Source: Paraburkholderia hiiakae (lineage in GTDB: Bacteria; Pseudomonadota; Gammaproteobacteria; Burkholderiales; Burkholderiaceae). From it: a stretch of DNA of 64,000 bases. This document shows, in pieces, positions 33,954 through 42,302 of this stretch (positions within the stretch are counted from its first letter, which is position 1; each line of letters starts with the position of its first letter). The stretch spans positions 62,001 through 126,000 of the forward strand of contig NZ_CAJHCQ010000010.1 of NCBI RefSeq assembly GCF_904848665.1, in the 5' to 3' direction. The notes beneath the pieces were generated by a model. It was given only the letters and a program-made list of their open reading frames with translations, was not told where the DNA came from and searched no databases. Position numbers and translations under genes: made by a program.

Positions 33954-34949
33954 TCAGGGGACCCAGGCGGTTTCGTCCGAACCGTCGCCGGGCGTCGTGC
34001 TCAGCGCGAGCGGCGCGCTTGCGCCGGCTGCGCCCGGTAGCGCGCGCCTCGCCATGAGCGTGCCGAGCAGGGCGATGTCACTGGCTTCGTCGATGGCTTC
34101 CAGGCGCTCGTAGAGCGCGAGCGCTTCGGATGTGCCGATCGCCCGACTGCAACGCGCGACAAAAGTATCGCAGCTGAGATGCGCGGGCGGGGTGGCGTCC
34201 GGGATGTCGCCGAGCGTGGAGGCAGCTTGCGCGAGCGCTTCAATCAGCGTGTCGTCCTGCGTGAGCTGCGCCGCAGCTCCAGTCTCGCCTTGTTCGGCCA
34301 GCATGACTGCCTGCAGTGCCACGCGGGCGCGTTGGCCCGCACGTAAGGGCGTTGCGAGCGCGTCGCCGTTCGCGGCGGCTTCGGGATCTGCCTCGTTCGT
34401 CGTCGATGCGCCGAGCACGAGCGCTGCCGCTGTCGCCGCAGCGTCGAAGCAAAGCAGGTGGCTCGCGGCCGCGACGGTAGCAAGGATCGTGGCGAGCCCA
34501 GGCGCGACGGTCGGTGCCGCACTGGCGAGGCTATGCGCGGCTGCGTCCCCGGCGAGCCACGCCGCATGGAACCGCTGGCCAGGGAGCTTGCGCGCTTCGG
34601 CCAGCGCGAAGAGGGCGGCGAAGCGCGCGGCATGGCCTTCGCCACTGCCGCCGCCTGTTTCGTGCGCTCCGGCGCTTGCCGCTGTGCCGTTCGCCAGCGC
34701 GGCGTCGAGCATCGCCACCCGCCGCGTGGTGCCGGCGGCGAGGCATGGCCCGCTTGCCGCGCGTGCGCCGGCGTTTTCAGCGAGCCACTGTGCCGCTGCG
34801 CTGCCCGAGCCGCTCATCAATGCGCCAACCGCTTTGATGATGGCTTCACGCGCCGCGGCCCTGGCGCGCGGCGCGGCAGCGCGCGCGTCGAATGCCGCGA
34901 CGCGCACGGCCAGCGGCAGCGCGGCGGCGGTGAAGGTGCGCTGGTTCAT
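33954..34949 (-). CDS. MmgE/PrpD-like protein, short and degenerate
   Basis: 331 aa from ATG 34949, shorter than the ~450 aa of MmgE/PrpD proteins. The recognisable part is residues ~85-215: RRVAMLDAALANGTAASAGA, ALFALAEARKLPGQRFHAAW and LLCFDAAATAAALVLGASTT match the family's helical core. The Asp-rich loop normally following 'NG.A.H' is replaced here by AGAHETGGG, so dehydratase activity is doubtful. It lies 23 bp after the flavoprotein gene and 31 bp before the MFS gene. It may be a non-catalytic or altered-specificity relative, or a decaying gene in an intact frame. Confidence 0.6.
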   Translation of the reverse strand: MNQRTFTAAALPLAVRVAAFDARAAAPRARAAAREAIIKAVGALMSGSGSAAAQWLAENAGARAASGPCLAAGTTRRVAMLDAALANGTAASAGAHETGGGSGEGHAARFAALFALAEARKLPGQRFHAAWLAGDAAAHSLASAAPTVAPGLATILATVAAASHLLCFDAAATAAALVLGASTTNEADPEAAANGDALATPLRAGQRARVALQAVMLAEQGETGAAAQLTQDDTLIEALAQAASTLGDIPDATPPAHLSCDTFVARCSRAIGTSEALALYERLEAIDEASDIALLGTLMARRALPGAAGASAPLALSTTPGDGSDETAWVP

Positions 34950-34972
34950 TGTTGAGCCCTCGCTGAGCGCGT

Positions 34973-36454
34973 TCACGAGCGTGCCGACGTGCGGCCGGCA
35001 ATGCGCCCGAACGTCGCTCCGGAAACGAGCCCCGTGCCCGCGGGATAGTTGTCGTAGAAGAGACCGCCGACCATCTCGCCGCATGCGGTGAGCCCTGGAA
35101 TGGGCCGCCAGTCGGTGCCGATCACGCGCGCCTGATCGTCGATCTTCAGGCCGCCGAAGGTGAAAGTGATGCCGCCCGTGGCCGAATACGCATAGAACGG
35201 CGCCTTGTCGAGCTTGAGCGCCCAGTTGGTCTTATCGGGGCTCAGGCCGCGCGTGGCGAGGCCGTCCTTGCCGGTCGGGTCGAAGCCGTCCGCCGCGTCG
35301 TGGGCCGCGGCGTTATAGGCCTGCACAGTACGCAGCGCCTGTGCCTTGTCGTCGATGTCGATCTGGGCAATGAGCGCCTCCAGCGTGTCGGCCTTGATCG
35401 GCTCGCTCGTCGCGTAGCGCGGCTCCAGCAGGTGAACGGTCTGCGAATCGAAAAGCTGGTAGACCTTCGCGCCTGGCTCCGCGAGAATCGCGCGGCCGTA
35501 TTTCGCGTAGGTGAACATCGCGCCGTCCTCGCCTTCGTCCACGAAGCGCAGGCCGTTTCGGTTGATCATCACGCCGTAGAGGTAGCTCAGGCGGTTGCTG
35601 CGGTCCGTCATTTCGCGCGGCGCGAAGTTGCCCCAGTCTGCACTGATCGGCGTGGCGTGGCAGCCGCTCCACTGGCCCCACGGCATTGCGCCGATCTCCA
35701 TCGCCATGCGCAGGCCGTCGCCCTGGTTGTGGGGCGTGCCGCGCACCTTTGCCCCGCCCACGAGCGGTCCAATATGTTGCGTGCGCATCTGCACGTTCGC
35801 TTCGAAGCCGCCGCAGCCGAGGACCACCGAACGGCTGTTGAGGGTGTGGATGCCCTCGTCATCGCGCACGCGCACGCCGCACACGCGGCCGCTCGCGTCC
35901 TGCAGGATCGCCGTGACCGCTGCGCCGTAGCGCACTTCGACGCCAAGTCGTTCCACCGCCGCGAACCACCCGCGCGAAAGGCCCACGCCCTCGTGCTCGG
36001 CACGCACCACGAGCCCGCGTGCCCAGATGATCTGATTGCCCTTGCGCACGCCGGTGAGGCTCACCGCTGGCTCCATGCGGATTTGGCCGGTTTCGTGCAT
36101 CCAGAACACGGTGTCTTTCGAATTGTCGACGAGCACGCGCGATAGCACGGGGTCAGTCTGGCCGCTCGTGACGCGCATGAGGTCGCCGTGGAAATCGTCG
36201 CGCGTATAAGGATTGATGCCGGCGTAAAAGTCCTCGAACTCTTTTTCGACCCCAGGCAGCAGCGGGCCGATCTCGCGCGGGTCGTCAAAGGCGAAGCGCA
36301 GGACGCCGCCGCTCCAGTGCGTATTGCCGCCGCGCATGCCGCGCGGGGCCTTCTCCAGCACGACGACGCGCTGCGCGCCATTTTCGCGCGCCGATACGGC
36401 TGCGGCGAGTGCGGCGTTGCCTGCGCCTACCACGATCACATCATAGTCGGTCAT
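34973..36454 (-). CDS. FAD-dependent dehydrogenase, fumarate reductase/TcuA (tricarballylate dehydrogenase)-like
   Basis: 493 aa. The N-terminal dinucleotide fold is YDVIVVGAGNAALAAAVSAR, then VVVLEKAPRGMRGGNTHWSG, the substrate/FAD region of the succinate dehydrogenase/fumarate reductase flavoprotein group. The cap and C-terminal FAD segments read RSVVLGCGGFEANVQMRTQH, YAYSATGGITFTFGGLKIDD and GEMVGGLFYDNYPAGTGLVS. The RGGNTHWSGG and NYPAGTGL patterns resemble TcuA, which oxidises tricarballylate, but the partner TcuB is absent here. It is the first gene of the minus-strand operon, divergent from the MFS at 36922 across a shared operator. Confidence 0.85.
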   Translation of the reverse strand: MTDYDVIVVGAGNAALAAAVSARENGAQRVVVLEKAPRGMRGGNTHWSGGVLRFAFDDPREIGPLLPGVEKEFEDFYAGINPYTRDDFHGDLMRVTSGQTDPVLSRVLVDNSKDTVFWMHETGQIRMEPAVSLTGVRKGNQIIWARGLVVRAEHEGVGLSRGWFAAVERLGVEVRYGAAVTAILQDASGRVCGVRVRDDEGIHTLNSRSVVLGCGGFEANVQMRTQHIGPLVGGAKVRGTPHNQGDGLRMAMEIGAMPWGQWSGCHATPISADWGNFAPREMTDRSNRLSYLYGVMINRNGLRFVDEGEDGAMFTYAKYGRAILAEPGAKVYQLFDSQTVHLLEPRYATSEPIKADTLEALIAQIDIDDKAQALRTVQAYNAAAHDAADGFDPTGKDGLATRGLSPDKTNWALKLDKAPFYAYSATGGITFTFGGLKIDDQARVIGTDWRPIPGLTACGEMVGGLFYDNYPAGTGLVSGATFGRIAGRTSARS

Positions 36455-36596
36455 TCCGGGGCTCCTCTCGGTGGACGTTTGGGGGGCGTTTCGGTGTCAG
36501 CCTGTACGGGTGGTCCGCGCGTCTTGTCATGCCTGCGCCGACAATCGTTTCGCGCGCAACGAGAGCGGTTTCGCACGCGGCATGCAGACCGCCTGA

Positions 36597-36625
36597 TTGT
36601 CCGATTGAGAGTACTAGTGTATACA
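36597..36625 (+). promoter_or_regulatory. Predicted sigma70-like promoter for the MFS/ALDH operon
   Basis: TTGTCC (36597-36602) and TATACA (36620-36625) are spaced by 17 bp. Each hexamer matches consensus at four of six positions. The -10 element lies inside the palindromic operator, so a bound regulator would block RNA polymerase. Confidence 0.45.
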
Positions 36626-36632
36626 CAAGTAC
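36611..36632. promoter_or_regulatory. Operator-like palindrome 2 (GTACT-N12-AGTAC with GTGTATACAC core)
   Basis: A 22-bp palindrome broken only by an A/A pair: arms GTACT (36611-36615) and AGTAC (36628-36632) and a perfect 10-bp core GTGTATACAC (36617-36626). It has the same arm sequence and spacing as the site upstream of the GntR/FCD gene at 31826, which is the likely binder. Confidence 0.65.
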
Positions 36633-36921
36633 ACCAGTAAGTACATTCCCTGGCTACATGACGGGTCGGGGAAAGGACTAGGCTTTCGCCATCTCGTCAG
36701 CCATGGCGAGTTGGGGCAGCGACGCCTCGCTGTGTGCCATGGCTTGCGCCGGCGTGCCTGCTGCGCCGGAAGGACTGCACCGATCCGGCAACCGCCATTA
36801 CGCACGCAAGGCACGCAGGGCCGTGCGCCGCGGCGGCTGCGCCAGAACCACAAGAACGTGCCTCGGCCAGCGGCGTGCGTCCGTTGGCCCGAGCGTTTGT
36901 GCAAAGCCAGGAGAGACGAGT

Positions 36922-38238
36922 ATGGCAACCCCGACCGGCCCCTTGTCGATTCCCGTCAGCAGTGCAGCCGCGATTTCGGAGCAGGCCACATACCGCAAGG
37001 TTGCGTGGCGCCTCACGCCGCTTCTGCTGCTGTGCTACGTGGTCGCGTATCTCGACCGCGTGAACGTGGGCTTCGCCAAGCTGCAAATGGCGGCCGACCT
37101 GCAACTCTCGGACGCCGTGTATGGGTTCGGCGCGGGCGTGTTCTTTCTCGGCTATTTCCTGTTCGAAGTGCCGAGTAATCTGATCCTGCATCGCGTGGGC
37201 GCGCGCGTGTGGATCGCGCGCATCATGATTACGTGGGGCCTGGTTTCGATGCTGACGATGTTCGTGCGCACGCCGGGCATGTTCTTTCTGATGCGTTTCC
37301 TGCTAGGCGTAGCCGAAGCAGGGTTCTTTCCCGGCGTGATTCTCTATCTGACGTACTGGTATCCGGCGAGCCGGCGCGGCATGACTACGGCGTGGCTCGT
37401 GACCGCCGTGGCGCTTTCCGGGCTGATCGGCGGTCCGCTTTCGGGCTGGCTGCTCACGGCGCTCGACGGCGTGAACCAGTGGCATGGCTGGCAGTGGCTC
37501 TTTCTCGTGGAGGGGTTGCCGTCTGTGCTCATCGGTCTCCTCGTGCTGGGGAAGCTCGACGAGCGTATCGAAACGGCCCGTTGGCTCAGCGACGAAGAAA
37601 AGTTGCTGCTTCTCGACAATCTGCGCGCCGATGCCGAAGCGAAAACCCAGACTTCGGTTCGCATGGTCTTCACGAATCCGCGCGTGTGGCTCATCTCGCT
37701 CATCCACTTCCTGTTCGTGATGGGGTTGTACGGCGTGGGCTTCTGGCTGCCGACCCTCATCAAGGGCACTGGCGTCGCCGATGCGCTCACGATCGGCCTG
37801 CTTTCGGCGATTCCGTTCGGCGCGGCCGTGGTCGTGATGCTCGCGGCGGCGAAGCATGCCGACATCCGGCGCGAGCGCCGCAGGCACGTCGCGGGGTCGG
37901 CATTGGCGGGCGCGCTCGGGCTCCTGCTTGCCGTGCTGTGGGCCGACCATACGGCGCTCGCCATGTGCGCGCTCACGCTCGCGACGGCCGGGATCATCAC
38001 GACGTTGCCGCTGTTCTGGTGTCTGCCCACGGCTTTCCTGGGCGGCGCCGCTGCAGCGGCGGGTATCGCATTCATCAACGCGATCGGCAATCTCGCGGGT
38101 TTTCTGGGCCCATACGCGGTGGGCTGGCTCAAGGAAGCGACGCACAGCAGCGCGCCTGCCATGTATCTGCTCGCGGCTTGCATGGCGCTCGGCGCCGTGC
38201 TCGCGCTCGCGTTGCCTGCGCGGCTCGTGGACCGTTAG
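36922..38238 (+). CDS. MFS transporter, anion:cation symporter (ACS) family
   Basis: 438 aa, about 12 predicted helices, starting MATPTGPLSIPV at ATG 36922. Typical ACS features are the helix-1 region LLLLCYVVAYLDRVNVGFAK, then DAVYGFGAGVFFLGYFLFEV followed by PSNLILHRVGAR, and RFLLGVAEAGFFPGVILYLT before YWYPASRRG. ACS carriers (phthalate, tartrate, glucarate type) import organic anions with protons or cations. It is the first gene of the plus-strand operon with an aldehyde dehydrogenase, a hydroxyacid dehydrogenase and a second ACS carrier. The substrate is unresolved. An in-frame extension to 36703 is not family-like. Confidence 0.92.
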   Translation: MATPTGPLSIPVSSAAAISEQATYRKVAWRLTPLLLLCYVVAYLDRVNVGFAKLQMAADLQLSDAVYGFGAGVFFLGYFLFEVPSNLILHRVGARVWIARIMITWGLVSMLTMFVRTPGMFFLMRFLLGVAEAGFFPGVILYLTYWYPASRRGMTTAWLVTAVALSGLIGGPLSGWLLTALDGVNQWHGWQWLFLVEGLPSVLIGLLVLGKLDERIETARWLSDEEKLLLLDNLRADAEAKTQTSVRMVFTNPRVWLISLIHFLFVMGLYGVGFWLPTLIKGTGVADALTIGLLSAIPFGAAVVVMLAAAKHADIRRERRRHVAGSALAGALGLLLAVLWADHTALAMCALTLATAGIITTLPLFWCLPTAFLGGAAAAAGIAFINAIGNLAGFLGPYAVGWLKEATHSSAPAMYLLAACMALGAVLALALPARLVDR

Positions 38239-38317
38239 CGCGCGACGCTGTCACGCACCGCATGACCCGCACAACCAGCACGGCGCGCGCAACGCGCGGC
38301 CGGACAAAGGAGGCGAT

Positions 38318-39799
38318 GTGGATATCAGGAAGTGTCGGCTGTATATCGACGGCGAACGCATGGAGCCGTACAGCAAGCGCGTGCTGCCGAGCGTGAATCC
38401 CTATACGGGCGAAGTGTGGGCCGAAATTCCCGAAGCCGGTGAACAGGACGTCGCGCGCGCGGTGGCGGCCGCTTCGCGCGCATTCCACGCAGGCTGGCGG
38501 CAGACCTCGGGCGTGGCGCGCGCCGCGCTCATGCTCAAGCTCGCCGCGCTGATCGAAGCCAACGCGGACCGCATGTCGGCGATCGAGAGTACCGACAACG
38601 GCAAGATCGTTCGCGAGACGCGTCCGCAAATGCTGTGGGTGGGGCGTCAGCTGCGCTATTTCGCGGGCTATGCCGACAAGCTGTTCGGGCAACACGTACC
38701 GCTCGACCAGCCGGATACACTCGATTACGTCTCGCTCGAACCCTACGGCGTGGTTGGCCTCATCACGGCGTGGAACTCGCCGCTGTCGCTGCTCGCGAAC
38801 AAGCTCGCGCCCGCGCTCGCAGCGGGCAATTGCGTGGTGGTGAAGCCGTCGGAACACGCTTCGGTCTCGACGCTCGAATTCGCAACGCTCGTCGAGGAGG
38901 CGGGTTTTCCGCCGGGCGTCTTCAACGTGGTGACGGGCGGAGCCGAAACCGGCCGCGCGCTCGTGAACGATCCGGGCATCGCGCTTGTGAGCTTCACAGG
39001 GAGCGCCAACGTGGGCCGCGAGATCGCGGCGGCCGCCGGGCGCCGGCTTGTGCCGGTGAAGCTCGAACTGGGCGGCAAGTCGCCCAACATCATTTTCGAT
39101 GACGCCGATCTCGACAAGGCTGTCGTGGGCGCGCTCGCCGGCATCTTCGGCGCAACCGGGCAGACCTGCGTGGCTGGCTCGCGCCTCTTCGTTCAGCGCG
39201 GCGTATATGGCGAAGTGGTCGAGCGCCTCGCCGCGCGCGCGCAGTCGATCCGCATGGGCGACCCGTGCGACCCCGCCACCGAAATGGGCACCGTGGCCAA
39301 CGAGCCGCAGTTTCGGCGCATCCTTGCCGCCATCGACGCTGCGAAAGCCGCCGGTGCGCGCCTCGTCACGGGCGGCGCACGCGCGCAAGGTGCCGGGCTC
39401 GGCAAAGGCTTCTTCATCGAGCCGACCATTTTCGCCGACGTCGACAACCGCAGCGAACTCGCGCAGGAGGAGATCTTCGGACCCGTCCTCGCGATCATTC
39501 CATTCGACACGGAAGCCGAGGCGATCACGCTCGCCAATGATTCGCGCTACGGGCTCGCGGCCGGCATCTGGTCGCAGGACATCTCGCGCGCGATGCGCGT
39601 GTCGAAAGCGCTCAATTGCGGCACCGTGTGGGTCAACACATATCGCGCGCTCGCGGCGCAGGCGCCGTTCGGCGGCATGAAGGAGTCGGGCATCGGCCGC
39701 GAGCGCGGCGAAGCGGGCCTGCGCGAATACCTGACCACGAAGAACGTGATGATCGACTACTCAAGCGCCGTGCGCGATCCGTTTGCGATCCGCACGTAA
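38318..39799 (+). CDS. NAD(P)-dependent aldehyde dehydrogenase
   Basis: 493 aa from GTG 38318, preceded by AAGGAGG with five bases between, an excellent ribosome site. Full ALDH superfamily layout: VGLITAWNSPLSLLANKLAP (cofactor region), KLELGGKSPNIIFDDADLDK with general base Glu250, and FGATGQTCVAGSRLFVQRGV with nucleophile Cys284, then QEEIFGPVLAIIPFDTEAEA and PFGGMKESGIGRERGEAGLR. It oxidises an aldehyde intermediate to an acid, probably downstream of the hydroxyacid dehydrogenase encoded next. No substrate-specific signature was recognised. Confidence 0.93.
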   Translation: MDIRKCRLYIDGERMEPYSKRVLPSVNPYTGEVWAEIPEAGEQDVARAVAAASRAFHAGWRQTSGVARAALMLKLAALIEANADRMSAIESTDNGKIVRETRPQMLWVGRQLRYFAGYADKLFGQHVPLDQPDTLDYVSLEPYGVVGLITAWNSPLSLLANKLAPALAAGNCVVVKPSEHASVSTLEFATLVEEAGFPPGVFNVVTGGAETGRALVNDPGIALVSFTGSANVGREIAAAAGRRLVPVKLELGGKSPNIIFDDADLDKAVVGALAGIFGATGQTCVAGSRLFVQRGVYGEVVERLAARAQSIRMGDPCDPATEMGTVANEPQFRRILAAIDAAKAAGARLVTGGARAQGAGLGKGFFIEPTIFADVDNRSELAQEEIFGPVLAIIPFDTEAEAITLANDSRYGLAAGIWSQDISRAMRVSKALNCGTVWVNTYRALAAQAPFGGMKESGIGRERGEAGLREYLTTKNVMIDYSSAVRDPFAIRT

Positions 39800-39829
39800 G
39801 AACCGCGCGTCACCAGGAGAAGCAAGGAC

Positions 39830-40732
39830 ATGAATCCGTATTCCAGCATTGGTTTCATCGGTCTAGGCGTGATGGGCAGCGCCATGTGTGCGAATCTCGC
39901 GCGCAAATCGTCGCTGCCGGTCCATGTGTTCGACACCTCGAAGGAGGCGCTGGCCGAAGCCGTTGCAAGCGGCGCGCAGCCGGCGGAGTCGGCAACGGCG
40001 GTGGCACGCGCCGCCGATATCGTTTTCCTCTCGCTGCCTTCGATCGACCAGGTCGAGACGGTGTGCGCCGAACTGGCGCGCGCGGGCGAGCGCCTGACGA
40101 CCATCGTCGACATGAGCACGAGCGACGTCGCGCGCACGCGAGCGCTCGCGAAAGCGCTCGGCGAGCGTGGCATCGCGCTGATCGACGCGCCCGTCGCCCG
40201 CACGCGCGAGGCCGCCGTGAAAGGCACGCTGATGATTTCGGTGGGCGCGAGCGACGCGGGCTTCGCGGCCGTGCAACCGCTGCTCGCGCTGATGGGCTCG
40301 GACGTGCTGCATTGCGGCCCGGTCGGAAACGGCCAAACGATCAAGATCCTCAACAACATGCTCGTGTTCATGACCGTCAGCGCGCTCTCCGAAATCATCA
40401 CACTCGGACGGCGCGCGGGTTTCGACGGCGAGACGCTCTTCAACCTGCTTTCGAAGGGGTCGGCGGACAGCTTCGTCCTGCGCAACCATGGCATGAAGTC
40501 GCTCGTGCCCGACAGCTTCCCCGAAAAAGTGTTCCCGCTCGTCTACGCGATCAAAGACGCGGGCCTCGCGCTCAATCTCGCGCGGGAAGCGGACTTCGAG
40601 CCGCATATCGCGAACTACACCTACGACCTGATGTGCCGTGCGCGCGATGCGGGCTTCGGACAGAACTATCATCCGGCGATCGTGCAACTCGTGGACGGGC
40701 GCGTCACGCCGTCCACGAACGAGCCCGACTGA
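39830..40732 (+). CDS. 3-hydroxyisobutyrate dehydrogenase-family oxidoreductase (copy 1)
   Basis: 300 aa, normal family length. The N-terminal Rossmann fold reads SIGFIGLGVMGSAMCANLAR, the substrate region LIDAPVARTREAAVKGTLMI has the 'DAPV..' motif, and GPVGNGQTIKILNNMLVFMT contains the catalytic Lys motif ('G.G...K..NN'). It acts on a beta-hydroxyacid using NAD(P). It is paralogous to the enzyme at 46575, which shares the DAPVARTREAA and KGS.DSFVLRNHG stretches, suggesting that the two neighbouring catabolic clusters handle related compounds. Confidence 0.9.
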   Translation: MNPYSSIGFIGLGVMGSAMCANLARKSSLPVHVFDTSKEALAEAVASGAQPAESATAVARAADIVFLSLPSIDQVETVCAELARAGERLTTIVDMSTSDVARTRALAKALGERGIALIDAPVARTREAAVKGTLMISVGASDAGFAAVQPLLALMGSDVLHCGPVGNGQTIKILNNMLVFMTVSALSEIITLGRRAGFDGETLFNLLSKGSADSFVLRNHGMKSLVPDSFPEKVFPLVYAIKDAGLALNLAREADFEPHIANYTYDLMCRARDAGFGQNYHPAIVQLVDGRVTPSTNEPD

Positions 40733-40810
40733 GCACCGAGCCGAGCTTGCCGCGGCGCATCGCACGGCGCGCCGCCCGTTGCAGCTTCACCGACGTCACG
40801 GAGGCGGACC

Positions 40811-42112
40811 ATGGTCCCGCAGGAAGCCGAGGTCATTTCGAAGATTCGCCGGCACATCGTGCCGCTGCTGATGCTGTGTTATTTCGCGGCCTATCTGGAT
40901 CGGGTGAATCTGAGTTTCGCTGCGCTTTCGATGAACGAGGAGCTGGGTTTTTCGCCGGCCGTGTTCGGCGCTGGAGCGGGCATCTTCTTCCTGGGCTATG
41001 TTCTGTTCGAAGTGCCAAGCAATCTTGCGCTACGCCGCTTTGGCGCGCGCCGCTGGTTCGCGCGCATCATGCTGACCTGGGGTGTGCTGTCTTTGCTGTT
41101 CGCCTTCGTGAGGACGGCGCCGCAATTCATGGGCTTGCGCTTCCTGCTGGGCGTGGCGGAAGCAGGCTTCTTTCCCGGTGTGATGCTGTTTCTCACGCGC
41201 TGGTTTCCCGCCACGCATCGCGCGCGCATGATCGGCGCGTTCGCCGTGGCGATCCCGGCTTCGGCGGGTATCGGCGCGCCGCTTTCGGGCCTGTTGCTGA
41301 ACCTGCATGGTGTGGTCGGTCTGAGCGGCTGGCAGTGGCTATTCATCATCGAGGCGGTGCCGTCGCTGGTGCTTGGCGTGGTGCTGCTGCGCGTGCTGGT
41401 CGATTCGCCGGACAAGGCGTCGTGGCTCGACGACGCGGAGCGTCAATGGCTCAATACGCGCCTCGCTGACGAGCGTCGCGCGCTGCCGCCCGGCAACGGC
41501 CACGCTGGCGCGTGGCGCGCGCTGCGCAATCCGCGCGTGTGGGTGCTGGGTTTCGTGTATTGCGGCATCGTCGCGGCTAATTACGGTGTGACTTTCTTCC
41601 TGCCGCAGATCGTGCGCGCGTTTGGCGCCTCGTTCACGGCGGTGGGTTTCCTTTCGGCGTTGCCATTTGTCGCCGCGGCGATCGGCGTGCTCTGGTGGGG
41701 CGCGCGCTCGGACCGCCTGCGCGAGCGGCGCTGGCATCTCATGATTCCCGGCATCGTCGCCGTGCTGGCGCTGATCGTCGCGGCGTGCACGGACTACCCG
41801 CCGCTGCGTCTTGCCGCGCTGACCGCGGGTGGCTTCGGCGCGTTCGCCAATCTGCCGGTGTTCTGGGCGCTCACGCCCACGCTGCTCGCCGAGGCGGAGG
41901 CGCCCGCGGGTATCGCGGTCGTCAGTTCGATCGGCAATATCGCCGGGTTTCTCGCGCCGTATGCGGTGGGCGTGCTCAAGCAGGCGACCGGCACGTTCGC
42001 GGCGGGCATGCTGGGGCTGGCTGCCTTCGTTGCGCTGACCGTGATCGTCGCAGCCGTGCTGTTGCGCGCGGACCGAGCGGGCGGTGCGCTGGCGAGTGGC
42101 GCGGCGCACTGA
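40811..42112 (+). CDS. MFS transporter, ACS family (second copy)
   Basis: 433 aa, about 12 predicted helices. The pattern repeats the carrier at 36922: PLLMLCYFAAYLDRVNLSFA, FGAGAGIFFLGYVLFEVPSN and RFLLGVAEAGFFPGVMLFLT. GGACC precedes ATG 40811 at short distance. It is the last gene of the operon, 78 bp after the hydroxyacid dehydrogenase. Two ACS carriers in one operon imply either two related anions or import plus export. Confidence 0.91.
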   Translation: MVPQEAEVISKIRRHIVPLLMLCYFAAYLDRVNLSFAALSMNEELGFSPAVFGAGAGIFFLGYVLFEVPSNLALRRFGARRWFARIMLTWGVLSLLFAFVRTAPQFMGLRFLLGVAEAGFFPGVMLFLTRWFPATHRARMIGAFAVAIPASAGIGAPLSGLLLNLHGVVGLSGWQWLFIIEAVPSLVLGVVLLRVLVDSPDKASWLDDAERQWLNTRLADERRALPPGNGHAGAWRALRNPRVWVLGFVYCGIVAANYGVTFFLPQIVRAFGASFTAVGFLSALPFVAAAIGVLWWGARSDRLRERRWHLMIPGIVAVLALIVAACTDYPPLRLAALTAGGFGAFANLPVFWALTPTLLAEAEAPAGIAVVSSIGNIAGFLAPYAVGVLKQATGTFAAGMLGLAAFVALTVIVAAVLLRADRAGGALASGAAH

Positions 42113-42302
42113 ATCGACAAGCAAGGGCGGCTTGCAGCGCGGTTAGCGGGCCGTGCGGAGGCGGCGCGCGCCCGCACGTTCTTCCACAACGTTCGCAGGA
42201 CATTCCCAAATGGCCGACCTTGATGCGAAGCGTGACCCGTGGAGCGAGCGACGCGCGCGGCGAACTGCCGCGCCGCCGCATCGCGTGCGCGTGCGCCGGT
42301 TC

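Larger units (their letters stand above)
36455..36921. other. 467-bp divergent promoter region
   Basis: No gene is supported. It separates the TcuA-like operon (minus) from the MFS/ALDH operon (plus) and contains a sigma70-like promoter (36597-36625) overlapped by the 22-bp GntR-type palindrome (36611-36632). The remaining ~290 bp to the MFS start would be a long leader; nothing recognisable as a riboswitch was seen. AGGAGAGACGAGT precedes ATG 36922. Confidence 0.6.

Noticed and set aside
34973..36454. Naming the flavoprotein tcuA outright
   Set aside because: The TcuB partner is absent and the motif match alone does not fix the substrate.
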